Positions 1 through 7,706 of a stretch of 64,000 bases of DNA are shown here, piece by piece. The translations under genes were made by a program, and so were the position numbers. How positions within the stretch are numbered: the first letter of the stretch is position 1; each line of letters begins with the position of its first letter. The notes under the pieces were generated by a model. That model worked only from the letters and a program-made list of their open reading frames with translations, did not search any database and was not told the DNA's origin. Origin of the DNA: Azospirillum sp. Lineage in GTDB: Bacteria; Pseudomonadota; Alphaproteobacteria; Azospirillales; Azospirillaceae. The stretch spans positions 1 through 64,000 of the forward strand of contig WGNK01000027.1 in assembly GCA_016124535.1 (NCBI GenBank), read 5' to 3'.

Positions 1-272
1 AGCAATTCGTCGGGGCCGATGTTGTCGCGCTCGTGCTTGGCGAAACCGTAGAGAAAGACGGCCCGATCTTCCGCACGGTAGGCGATCAGCATCCGATAGC
101 CGGCGGATCGGCCTTGCCCTGCTCGCGCCACCCGCTGCTTGATGATGCCGCCGCCAAGGTCAGCATCGACAAGCCCACGCGCCGCCCGCGCGATAGCCTC
201 CTTCAAGCTATCGTCCGCAATCCGCTCACGTCGCGCAAAGCGGACGAGCCACCTGGTTTTGAAAATGCGCAA
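1..272 (-). CDS. RelE-like type II toxin (partial at window edge)
   Basis: The reading frame runs off the left edge, so the C-terminus is missing. The 90 visible residues are basic and compact, with the pattern FARRERI, LVDADLGGGIIKQRVAR, GYRMLIAYR and FLYGFAKHERDNI. This pattern is typical of RelE/HigB-like toxins (PF06296), which cleave mRNA and are neutralised by a helix-turn-helix antitoxin encoded next to them. The start is TTG, chosen because a purine-rich GGGAGAGG lies just upstream and no ATG fits; the N-terminus would be LRIFKTRW. The antitoxin should lie beyond the left edge. Family assignment is from motif memory; activity is inferred. Confidence 0.7.
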   Translation of the reverse strand, partial: MRIFKTRWLVRFARRERIADDSLKEAIARAARGLVDADLGGGIIKQRVARAGQGRSAGYRMLIAYRAEDRAVFLYGFAKHERDNIGPDEL

Positions 273-453
273 GCCTCTCCCTATCTCTATAAACTATAGC
301 ACACAGAGCGATAATTGTAAGCCCCTTGAGGCCATCATTCTGAGCCTGACTTATGCAAAGGAAACTCCATTTCGGATCAATGGCCTAACTTTTTTGCATA
401 AGTCTTGACTTGCACCAATTTACAGATAATCCGACGCAATCGGCTTAAAACAA

Positions 454-750
454 TCACATGCGGTTGGGAATGTCCGACATCGCGTAGAAAACGCCGGAGA
501 TGACTGGCGGAGTCGTCAGGCTGTAGGAAATCCAATAGCTACCTTCGATGATCCAGCGACGGCCAGCCTTGGCGAGGGCAGGGTAAGGACGCGGCGCAGG
601 CACCCCCGCCTCCGGCCTCTCCGCAATTCGAGTTCTCGCCCGTTCAAGCGCATTTAGAAGATTGATTGACGCTTCGACACGGCCAAGCGCCTCGTAATGC
701 GCAATCAGAGCGTCGAGCTGAGCCTCGGCTTCAGGGCTCAGCGCGATCAT
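454..750 (-). CDS. ParE/RelE-family toxin
   Basis: A 98-residue protein starting MIALSPEAEAQLDALIAHYE and ending in GSYWISYSLTTPPVISGVFYAM. This is the alpha/beta layout of ParE/RelE toxins: two N-terminal helices, then a beta-sheet with a W-x-I-x-Y strand. ParE toxins act on DNA gyrase and RelE toxins on ribosome-bound mRNA; which applies here cannot be told. Its start codon overlaps the stop of the upstream antitoxin gene by four bases (ATGA), so the two are translationally coupled in the usual antitoxin-first order. It is a complete pair close to a second, RelE-like toxin gene. Confidence 0.75.
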   Translation of the reverse strand: MIALSPEAEAQLDALIAHYEALGRVEASINLLNALERARTRIAERPEAGVPAPRPYPALAKAGRRWIIEGSYWISYSLTTPPVISGVFYAMSDIPNRM

Positions 751-929
751 GTCTCGGGCGACGACGCCTCTGGCTTCTCGTCAGCCTGCATCCGGGCAAT
801 GCTGGCGCGCAGCCGGTCGAGCACCGGCTCAATTGGCACGATTTGCCCCGCCGCAACCTGCGCCTCGCTGCGCGCGAGGCTGGCGGCGATAGATTCAGGA
901 ACCGGCTTTTCAGGCGGCGTGTAATTCAT
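747..929 (-). CDS. Antitoxin partner of the ParE-like toxin
   Basis: A 60-residue acidic/helical protein starting MNYTPPEKPVPESIAASLAR and ending in RMQADEKPEASSPET. The ATG at 929 is preferred over an in-frame ATG 14 codons upstream because the extra residues (MECPALAVLWYSGV) are unlike the rest. It precedes the toxin gene and overlaps it by four bases, the standard toxin-antitoxin arrangement. It should bind the toxin through its disordered C-terminus and repress the operon through its N-terminus. The DNA-binding fold is not obvious by eye, so the antitoxin family is left open. Confidence 0.65.
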   Translation of the reverse strand: MNYTPPEKPVPESIAASLARSEAQVAAGQIVPIEPVLDRLRASIARMQADEKPEASSPET

Positions 930-961
930 GACTCCACTATACCACAAAACAGCAAGGGCGG

Positions 962-1011
962 GGCACTCCACCTGATCAAGCCAAGGGCTTCGTCGTACTG
1001 CCCAAGACCCT
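962..1011 (+). pseudogene. Possible IS5-type transposase relic
   Basis: One frame here reads PPDQAKGFVVLPK. This resembles the segment before the catalytic region in IS5-family transposases, normally followed by RW(V/I)VERT. The expected continuation is absent and the frame decays at once. No terminal repeats or target duplications were seen. If real, it is a very short, dead fragment consistent with the toxin-antitoxin neighbourhood being an old insertion zone. Chance similarity over about 13 residues is a serious alternative. Confidence 0.25.
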
Positions 1012-1369
1012 GGCGATAATCGCGGGCTGTCCGAACTGTTGGAACTGCCTGCCGATATCCTGGTGCAGCCTTACCCGATCAACCGCGCCGCATAGACCGC
1101 ATCAGAAAGGGCTCTTTTCGACACACTCCCTGTCCGCAAATAATTGCAATGGGTTACCTGTCGCAAAATCCTGTCACGAATTGGCCGGAAAAACCGGGCC
1201 TGGAGGCAACCCGCGCCAGCGCCGGCGTCGATGTGCGACGGTCGTTGCCGACTGAGCATCGACTCGGGTCGGGTCTTGGGCAATCCGGAATCAGTCGGTG
1301 GAATTTGAGGGGTGCGGGCAGAAAAGCCTTTTCCCCGCCGGGGCGGCGAGGTTAGAGTGGGAACGGTGA

Positions 1370-1401
1370 ATTTGCTCAACATATTGATCTATTGAGCAAA
1401 T
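1370..1401. promoter_or_regulatory. Inverted repeat, possible operator
   Basis: Perfect 10-base arms, ATTTGCTCAA at 1370-1379 and TTGAGCAAAT at 1392-1401, separated by 12 bases. The arms are much more AT-rich than the surroundings. The spacing fits a dimeric regulator with arms about two helical turns apart, or a stem-loop in RNA. It lies about 170 bases upstream of the M42 peptidase start. The regulator is unknown. Confidence 0.45.
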
Positions 1402-1524
1402 AATGCAGCCACGGCGATCTGCCCCCGTTGCCGGAAGGTGGGGCGCCGGTCGCGAGCCCGCGATTGACGGGCGGTGCCTGCCCCCAATCAGAAGGGGGTC
1501 TGGGGCCGCCGGTCCCAGCGGGGT

Positions 1525-1543
1525 CCAGGGGCAGCGCCCCTGG
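1525..1543. repeat. GC-rich hairpin before the M42 peptidase gene
   Basis: CCAGGGGC and GCCCCTGG pair over 8 bases around a 3-base loop. It lies 25 bases upstream of the start codon and just before the Shine-Dalgarno sequence, so it could be a 5' leader hairpin. There is no U tract, so a simple intrinsic terminator is less likely. Similar GC hairpins occur at 23635-23659 and, imperfectly, near 63771-63791. Confidence 0.45.
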
Positions 1544-1567
1544 TAACCCAAGGAGGCGAGACAACCG

Positions 1568-2698
1568 ATGCAACGTGTCGCGATCGACATGGATTATGTC
1601 ACGGCGTTGTTGGCCAAGCTGCTGGCGATCCCGAGCCCGAGCGGCTACACCGACGAGATCGTGCATTTTTGCGGCGGCGAGCTGAAGCGGCTGGGCATCC
1701 CGTTCGAGCTGACCCGGCGCGGTGCGATCCGCGCCGACCTCAAGGGCCGCCAGTCGAGCCCGGACCGCGCCGTGGTCACCCATGTCGATACCCTGGGCGC
1801 CATGGTCAAGGCGCTGAAAGCCAACGGGCGGCTGGAACTGGTGCCGATCGGTACCTGGTCGGCGCGCTTTGCCGAGGGTGCGCGCTGCACGGTGCTGACC
1901 GACCGCGGCAGCTATCGCGGCACGATCCTGCCGCTCAAGGCGTCGGGCCATACCTACAACGAGGAAATCGACAGCCAGCCGGTCGGCTGGAGCCATGTCG
2001 AGCTGCGGGTCGATGCGGTGTGTGCCTGCGAGGCCGACCTGATCCGCCACGGCTTCAATATCGGCGATTTCGTCGCGATCGATCCCCAGCCGGAATTTCA
2101 GGACGGCGGCTTCATCAATTCCCGCCATCTCGACGACAAGGCCGGGGTGGCGGTGATGTTCGGTGCGGCCAAGGCGGTGCTCGACGCCGGCCTGGCCTTG
2201 CCGGTCGATTGCCACTTGCTGTTGACGATCTCCGAAGAGGTCGGCTCCGGCGCCTCCTCGGTGCTGCACGGCGACGTGGCCGAGATGGTGACGATCGACA
2301 ACGCGACGCCGGCACCCGGCCAGAACAGCCGGGAGTCCGGGGTCACGGTGTCGATGGCGGATTCGACCGGGCCGTTCGACTATCACCTGACCCATCACCT
2401 GCTGGCGATCTGCCAGGAGTATGAGATCAAGCATCAGCGCGACGTGTTCCGCTATTACCGCTGCGACAGCGCCGCCGCGATCGAGGCCGGCAACGACATC
2501 CGCACCGCCTTGATCTGTTTCGGCGTCGATGCCTCCCACGGCTATGAGCGCACCCACAGCAATTCCCTGCGCTCGCTGGCCGAGCTGGTCGCGCTCTACA
2601 TGCAGAGCGAGCCGGTGGTGCCGCGCGACCGCATCGGGCTGGGGCCGCTCAAGGGCTTTACCCGCCAGCCGCTGGCCCCGGCCGATGGCGTCGAATAG
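1568..2698 (+). CDS. M42-family peptidase of the NAGGN osmoprotectant type
   Basis: A 376-residue cytosolic metallopeptidase. The di-metal site is visible: His72 and Asp74 in THVDT, Asp189 in HLDDKAG, the Glu223-Glu224 pair in SEEVGSGAS, Asp244, and a late THSNS histidine near residue 344. Length and sequence character match the M42-like peptidase that accompanies genes for the osmoprotectant N-acetylglutaminylglutamine amide (NAGGN). The usual partners, an asparagine-synthase-like amidotransferase and an acetyltransferase-ligase, are not adjacent. The ATG follows a strong AAGGAGG. The peptidase class is firm; the NAGGN link is from family memory and its exact substrate is unknown. Confidence 0.85.
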   Translation: MQRVAIDMDYVTALLAKLLAIPSPSGYTDEIVHFCGGELKRLGIPFELTRRGAIRADLKGRQSSPDRAVVTHVDTLGAMVKALKANGRLELVPIGTWSARFAEGARCTVLTDRGSYRGTILPLKASGHTYNEEIDSQPVGWSHVELRVDAVCACEADLIRHGFNIGDFVAIDPQPEFQDGGFINSRHLDDKAGVAVMFGAAKAVLDAGLALPVDCHLLLTISEEVGSGASSVLHGDVAEMVTIDNATPAPGQNSRESGVTVSMADSTGPFDYHLTHHLLAICQEYEIKHQRDVFRYYRCDSAAAIEAGNDIRTALICFGVDASHGYERTHSNSLRSLAELVALYMQSEPVVPRDRIGLGPLKGFTRQPLAPADGVE

Positions 2699-3002
2699 GT
2701 GCGGTGCGAAAGACCGGTCCCGTCTTGCGGCGATCGCGAATGCACATTTGCCTGCTGTAAATAATGGCGGGCGAACTTACGGCGCAATTTACCACAAATT
2801 CTATTAAAGCCGGCGCTCTCGGAGCCTTTCCCAAGAGTGTCCAAAAGGTCGCACCGCAGCATACCGTCAAGCAGTGCCATCTTAGTGTCATAACAATCGG
2901 CTATTTTAGGTCGGCAGTCGGGACGGAACCCAATATTGGGCCGCACCGACTTTAGACGTGTGCTTAGACTTTAAGCAATGCGACCGAATGAGACGGTAGA
3001 AC
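2699..3002. other. Intergenic region upstream of the STAS/chemoreceptor genes
   Basis: About 300 bases without a gene. It is more AT-rich than the flanks (for example 2758-2810 and 2880-2990) and so probably carries the promoter of the STAS-chemoreceptor pair. No clear sigma-70 or sigma-28 box, terminator or repeat was recognised. Confidence 0.5.
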
Positions 3003-3308
3003 ATGGAATACGAAATCAATAAGCGCCCCGGTATCACCGAATTTCGCCTCAAAGGGCGGATGGGTTTTACCGATCACTCCCAGTTCAAGGACCTGATGTC
3101 GGCGTTCGGCGACGAGGACAAGGCCCATGTCGTCTTCAATCTCGATCAGCTGAACGGCATCGACTCCTCCGGGCTCGGCATGTTCCTGATCGCCCGCGAC
3201 GAGGCCGGCAAACGCGGGCTGTCGCTGTCCCTGGAACGTCCCCATTCCGAGGTTAAACGCCTGTTGGAACTGGCACGGTTCGACCGGCATTTCGATATCA
3301 GACCGTGA
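3003..3308 (+). CDS. STAS-domain protein (anti-sigma-factor antagonist-like)
   Basis: A single STAS domain of 101 residues. The conserved loop DSSGLG at residues 54-59 contains the serines that are phosphorylated in SpoIIAA-type antagonists. The N-terminal strand is [20 protein letters not shown] and the C-terminal helix holds [11 protein letters not shown]. Such proteins switch partners through a serine kinase/phosphatase pair, which is not encoded nearby. The gene ends 19 bases before the chemoreceptor gene and is probably co-transcribed with it, so a sensory or signalling role is likely. Fold assignment is secure; the partner is unknown. Confidence 0.85.
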   Translation: MEYEINKRPGITEFRLKGRMGFTDHSQFKDLMSAFGDEDKAHVVFNLDQLNGIDSSGLGMFLIARDEAGKRGLSLSLERPHSEVKRLLELARFDRHFDIRP

Positions 3309-3327
3309 CGGTGTTGGGGATCGGGAC

Positions 3328-5292
3328 GTGGGCTCGAACATACCGATCGGGCTCCGGATTGGCGCCCTGGTGATGATGTCTTTGGCGACCTTGCTGGTAT
3401 TGGGCGGCACGGTCGCAATCGGTGAACGCCAGATTTTCCGGGCAACCCGCGACCTCAACGATTTCGGCGCGGTGTTCGAACAAACCATGCTGGCCCAGGA
3501 GCAGGCCGGCCGATTGCGCTATCAGGCGCTCCGCTTCGTCGCCGAGCGCGACGAAGGCGCTGCGAGCGCGGTGGCGGCCGCCGCCCATGAAATCACCCAG
3601 GCGCTGCAAAGCCTGCGGCAGGGACCGGGTGCGGCGCCGATGGCCGACCAGCTCGACCCCCTGGCGGCCGGGATCGCGAGCTTGGGCGAGACCTTCGGCC
3701 GCCTCGCCCAGATTGCCCGCGAGCAGGGGCTGGACAACGAGTCTGGCCTGCGCGGCCGGCTGCGCGCCGCCGGTGCGGCGGTCGAAGGCGAGCTCAAGCT
3801 GTGGCCCAACCTCGACAAGCTGATCGTGCCGATGCAGTCGATGCGGCTCAAGGAGAAGGACTTCGCGATCTTCGGCGACGACGAGGTGCTGGGGCCGCAC
3901 GGCAAGGCGTTCGGCGAATTCCGCTTCAAGCTCAGCGATCCCAGCATGGGGCTGGATGCCGAGACCACGGCCAAGCTGGGCAAGCTGGTCAAGGAATACC
4001 GCTCGGCCTTCCGCGATTTCGTCGATGCGACGCGCGCCTGGCGCACGGAACTGGCGACCCTGAACGACACGCTCAAGGGCCTGGAACCGCGGTTTGCCGC
4101 GCTGCTGGAGGCCGCGCACGCGGGCATGACCGGTGCCGCCGAACGCCAACAGCAGGTCCGCGATCAGGCGGTCCGGACGACTTTGACCATGGGATCGCTC
4201 CTGGTTGCCGGTTTCCTGCTCTGTACGCTCCTGGTGGTTCGCAGCATCACGCGACCGCTGCGCGCGATCGAGGCGGCGATGGAGCGGCTGGCTGGCGGCG
4301 ATGAAACCGCGCAGGTGCCGGGCACCGCGCGCGGCGACGAGATCGGCTCGATGGCGCGGGCGGTCCGGGTGTTCAAGGAGAATCTTGCACGCACCCAGGA
4401 GCTGGAGCAGGCGGCGCGGGACAACGAGCGCAGCGCAGCGCTTGCACGCAAGCAGGAGCTGATTGCGGTTGCCGACGAAGTCGACACCACTCTGGGACGG
4501 GTGTTGTCCACGGTCTGCGACGCGGTCGAGCGCATCCGCGGCGGCTCCCAGGACATGAGCGGCGCGGCCGAGAAGATGAAGCTGCAGGCGGAGGAAACTG
4601 CGGCGAAATCGAGTCGGACTTCGGAGATCGTCGCGGTGGTCAGCGGCATTTCCCAGACCCTGTCGCAGTCGATCGGCGAGATCGGCCAGCAGGTCTCGAC
4701 CACCAGCAGTGCCGTCGGGCGCGCCGTCGACTATGTCCGCACCAGCACGACCATCGTCGGCACGCTGGCCGAAAGCTCCAGACGGATCGGAGAAATCGTC
4801 AAACTGATCAGCGACATCGCCGACCAGACCAATCTGCTGGCGCTCAACGCCACGATCGAGGCGGCACGCGCCGGTGCTGCGGGCAAGGGGTTTGCCGTAG
4901 TCGCCGGCGAGGTCAAGGCGCTGGCCGGCCAGACCGCCCGGGCCACCTCGGAAATCTCCAGCCAGGTGGTGGCGATCCAGACCGCAACCCGCGACGTGGT
5001 CGGCACCATTCAGGGGGTGCGGGCCACCATCGAAGAAATCGACGGCCTGTCGACTGCGGTCTCCGCTGCGGTCGAAGGGCAATTGCGCCAGACCCGTGAG
5101 ATCGTCGGCGCGATCGACGATGCCGATGCCAATGCCAGCGCGGTGTCCGAGAGCGTCGCCAACATGGCGATGAATGCGGCGGAAACCGGGCGGTCAGCGG
5201 TCGAGATGGCCTATGCCGCCGACCACCTTGGCGAGGAGCTGGGACTGCTGAAGCACGATGCCGGGACCTTCACCGCCTCGATGCGGGCGTAA
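3328..5292 (+). CDS. Methyl-accepting chemotaxis protein
   Basis: A 654-residue transmembrane chemoreceptor with a GTG start 19 bases after the STAS gene. TM1 is at about 9-31, a helical periplasmic domain follows to about 280, and TM2 is at about 285-305. A HAMP domain comes next (to about 360). The cytoplasmic signalling domain carries the conserved hairpin tip ([20 protein letters not shown], near residues 495-514). It would control CheA-CheW activity. No CheR-tethering pentapeptide is present at the C-terminus (TFTASMRA). The sensory domain has no recognisable Cache or PAS motif and looks like a four-helix or longer helical module; the ligand is unknown. Confidence 0.93.
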   Translation: MGSNIPIGLRIGALVMMSLATLLVLGGTVAIGERQIFRATRDLNDFGAVFEQTMLAQEQAGRLRYQALRFVAERDEGAASAVAAAAHEITQALQSLRQGPGAAPMADQLDPLAAGIASLGETFGRLAQIAREQGLDNESGLRGRLRAAGAAVEGELKLWPNLDKLIVPMQSMRLKEKDFAIFGDDEVLGPHGKAFGEFRFKLSDPSMGLDAETTAKLGKLVKEYRSAFRDFVDATRAWRTELATLNDTLKGLEPRFAALLEAAHAGMTGAAERQQQVRDQAVRTTLTMGSLLVAGFLLCTLLVVRSITRPLRAIEAAMERLAGGDETAQVPGTARGDEIGSMARAVRVFKENLARTQELEQAARDNERSAALARKQELIAVADEVDTTLGRVLSTVCDAVERIRGGSQDMSGAAEKMKLQAEETAAKSSRTSEIVAVVSGISQTLSQSIGEIGQQVSTTSSAVGRAVDYVRTSTTIVGTLAESSRRIGEIVKLISDIADQTNLLALNATIEAARAGAAGKGFAVVAGEVKALAGQTARATSEISSQVVAIQTATRDVVGTIQGVRATIEEIDGLSTAVSAAVEGQLRQTREIVGAIDDADANASAVSESVANMAMNAAETGRSAVEMAYAADHLGEELGLLKHDAGTFTASMRA

Positions 5293-5401
5293 CAGTGCCG
5301 CGTCCGGCTCGGGGTTTACACCTACCCCGCCATGACGCATTCTGGTCCACCGGGTGTCGCTGAGCGCCGGGGCACCTCGCGGCCGAGGGGGCAACCGAAA
5401 C

Positions 5402-6979
5402 ATGGCCAAGCTCAACCAGGTCCTGATTGTCGGCGCCGGCCCGGTCGGCTTGGCGATGGCAGTGGAACTGACCCGTCACGGCGTCGGCGCACGCATCATC
5501 GACCAGGCGCCGGCGCGCTCGGAACACTCCAAGGCGCTGGTGCTGTGGGCCCGCAGCCTGGAACTGATGGAGGCCATGGGCTGCGCCGACCGATTCGTTG
5601 CCGCCGGGCTCAAAGTTCATGCCACCCGGATTTTCGCCAACCAGCGGCCGGTTGCCCGGATCGCGCTGAATGCCGTGCCCAGCCGGTTTGATTTTGCCCT
5701 GATGGTCAATCAGGCTGAGACCGAGCGCCTGCTCGAGGAGCATCTGAACCGCCTCGGCGTCAGGGTCGAGCGCCGGGTCACACTGACCGGCTTCAACCAG
5801 GACGGCGAAGGCGTGCTGGCCGCGCTCAGCCTGGCCGACGGGACCGGGGAAACCGTGACGGCGGACTGGCTGATCGGCTGCGACGGCGCCCACAGCACCG
5901 TGCGCCGCACCCTCGGTCTGGAATTCCAGGGCGATACCGAACCCAGCGACTGGGTGCTGGCCGATGTCTATTTCGACGGACCGCGCGACTGCCCGATTCT
6001 GGAACCGGGTACGGTCAATTTCTTCTGGCATCCCGAGGGCATCCTCGGCACGTTTCCGATCACCGCAGATCGCTACCGGGTGGTCGCCGACCTGGGTGAG
6101 GCCAAGGGCAGGGGGCGCCGCGCGGATCCCACGCTCGAGGAACTCCAGCAGCTGCTCGACCGCCGCGGTCCCGGCGGCATCGTCGCGCACAGCCCGGTCT
6201 GGCTGTCGGCGTTCCGGATCAACGAGCGCAAGGTCGGACGCTACCGGAGCGGCCGGGTCTTCCTCGCCGGCGACGCCGCCCATATCCACAGTCCTGCCGG
6301 TGGTCAGGGCATGAACACCGGCCTCCAGGACGCGGTTAACCTGGCATGGAAACTGGCCCTGGTGTGCCGGGGACGGGCGCAGGATGGCGTGCTGCTGGAC
6401 AGCTACGATCACGAGCGGGGTCCGGTCGCTGCGCGGGTGATCCGAGCCGCCGGGCGGGCGACCCGGGTGTCAATCCTGCGCAATCCCTTGGGCCAAGCGA
6501 TCCGTAACCGCCTGGTGGACGGGCTGACCAGGCTCGCGGCGGTGCGCCGCGCCGTGGTCAGGATGCTGTCGGAAATCGATATCGCCTATCCGGACAGCCC
6601 GTTAAATCGCCTGGGACGATCGGCGCCGCGCCGCCGCGGCCGGCCGGGACCCGGCGATCGTGCGCCCGACCTGGCGCTGGCACCGTCATCGGGAGAGCCG
6701 GCCACGCTGCACTCGCGCCTGGCGAGCGGCCGCTTCCTGCTTCTGGTCTGCGGCGCCGAGGTGGCGTCCCCGGCGTTGAGCGCCTTTGCCGCGCGCTGGG
6801 CCGCGGACCTCACGGTCGTCGAACCGGCATCTGGCGCTGGAGCAGCTTACGGCGGTCTGACCCTGATCCGGCCCGACGGCTATGTCGCGGTGACCGCCGA
6901 GGCCCGCGATGTCGGCGCGGTGGAAGGCTGGCTGACCGCCCTGTTGAACGGGCGGCATGCTCGCGCGACGCCCGGGTGA
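5402..6979 (+). CDS. FAD-dependent aromatic-ring monooxygenase
   Basis: A 525-residue flavoprotein monooxygenase of the p-hydroxybenzoate/pentachlorophenol hydroxylase class. The dinucleotide-binding motif GAGPVGL is at about residues 9-15, the DG motif is in GCDGAHSTVRR, and the GD motif is in GRVFLAGDAAHIHSPAGGQG. A C-terminal extension of about 150 residues resembles the thioredoxin-like tail of the two-domain members. The ATG at 5402 puts the GxGxxG at the usual distance from the N-terminus; an upstream ATG would add a low-complexity tail. It is flanked by intergenic gaps and has no aromatic-catabolism neighbours. The substrate is unknown. Confidence 0.88.
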   Translation: MAKLNQVLIVGAGPVGLAMAVELTRHGVGARIIDQAPARSEHSKALVLWARSLELMEAMGCADRFVAAGLKVHATRIFANQRPVARIALNAVPSRFDFALMVNQAETERLLEEHLNRLGVRVERRVTLTGFNQDGEGVLAALSLADGTGETVTADWLIGCDGAHSTVRRTLGLEFQGDTEPSDWVLADVYFDGPRDCPILEPGTVNFFWHPEGILGTFPITADRYRVVADLGEAKGRGRRADPTLEELQQLLDRRGPGGIVAHSPVWLSAFRINERKVGRYRSGRVFLAGDAAHIHSPAGGQGMNTGLQDAVNLAWKLALVCRGRAQDGVLLDSYDHERGPVAARVIRAAGRATRVSILRNPLGQAIRNRLVDGLTRLAAVRRAVVRMLSEIDIAYPDSPLNRLGRSAPRRRGRPGPGDRAPDLALAPSSGEPATLHSRLASGRFLLLVCGAEVASPALSAFAARWAADLTVVEPASGAGAAYGGLTLIRPDGYVAVTAEARDVGAVEGWLTALLNGRHARATPG

Positions 6980-7121
6980 GGGCATCGCCCGCCGCTTGAC
7001 CGACTTCGACTTCGGGCGACTATGGAGGCCACCGTGAAGGGTTGATTGCAAAGCGCGCTCGGGGCATGATGACCGGATCGGCAACGACCGAATCAGAGCA
7101 GGCAGGGAGGCCACTCAAGAC

Positions 7122-7556
7122 ATGCCCAATCGGCCCGTCCGCGACATCATCCGCAATCAGGAACCCATAACGGTAGGTCCGGAGATGACCGTCCGTCAGG
7201 CTGCGCGGCTGATGCGGGAGAAGCGCGTCGGCTCGGTTCTGGTGGTTGAAAAAGGGCAATTGACCGGCATTTTCACCGAGCGGGACGCGCTGAATCGGGT
7301 TCTGGCGGCCGCGCTGGATCCGGACCGGACGGTGATTTCGGAAGTCATGACCAAGTCGCCCCAGACGATTTCGCCCAACCGCCCGGTGGTCCACGCCCTC
7401 CACATGATGCATGACGGCGGCTTCCGCCATATGCCGGTGGTCGATGGCGGCCGGCCGCTCGGCATGGTCTCGATCCGCGACGCCATGGGGCTGGAGCTGG
7501 TCCGCTTCGAGGAAGAGGACGCGCAAAAGGAGGCGATCGCCGAGATCATCGGCTGA
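7122..7556 (+). CDS. Tandem CBS-domain protein
   Basis: A 144-residue protein made only of two CBS motifs. The first reads VRQAARLMREKRVGSVLVVEKGQLTGIFTERD and its continuation, the second VVHALHMMHDGGFRHMPVVDGGRPLGMVSIRD; both are described here from about residues 20-140. CBS pairs (Bateman modules) bind adenosyl ligands such as AMP, ATP or SAM and regulate partners. The start ATG follows a GGCAGGGAGG-like ribosome site. The antiporter gene lies 150 bases downstream. The role is not known. Confidence 0.85.
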   Translation: MPNRPVRDIIRNQEPITVGPEMTVRQAARLMREKRVGSVLVVEKGQLTGIFTERDALNRVLAAALDPDRTVISEVMTKSPQTISPNRPVVHALHMMHDGGFRHMPVVDGGRPLGMVSIRDAMGLELVRFEEEDAQKEAIAEIIG

Positions 7557-7706
7557 TCACGCGCCGCTCTGGGGGCTGCATCCCGTGCAGCTTGGGTCGC
7601 ACGGCCACCCGGAGGACCTATTCGACAGCGAATGCGCTGGGATTGGGGCAGGGATCACAGCCCGATGATCACCGACGGTAGCAAATCGCGCTAATCCTGC
7701 CCCATC

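Larger units (their letters stand above)
930..1567. other. Long intergenic region with inverted repeat and hairpin
   Basis: About 640 bases without a convincing gene between the toxin-antitoxin pair and the M42 peptidase gene. It holds the possible transposase relic, an AT-rich inverted repeat at 1370-1401 and a GC-rich hairpin at 1525-1543. A strong Shine-Dalgarno sequence (AAGGAGG, about 1550-1556) serves the next gene. Base composition is uneven: the first part is mixed and 1420-1545 is very GC-rich. Confidence 0.7.

Noticed and set aside
1015-1095. A short open stretch reading DNRGLSELLELPADI before a stop
   Set aside because: No start, no homologue recognised and too short to support; could be a gene remnant but not reportable.
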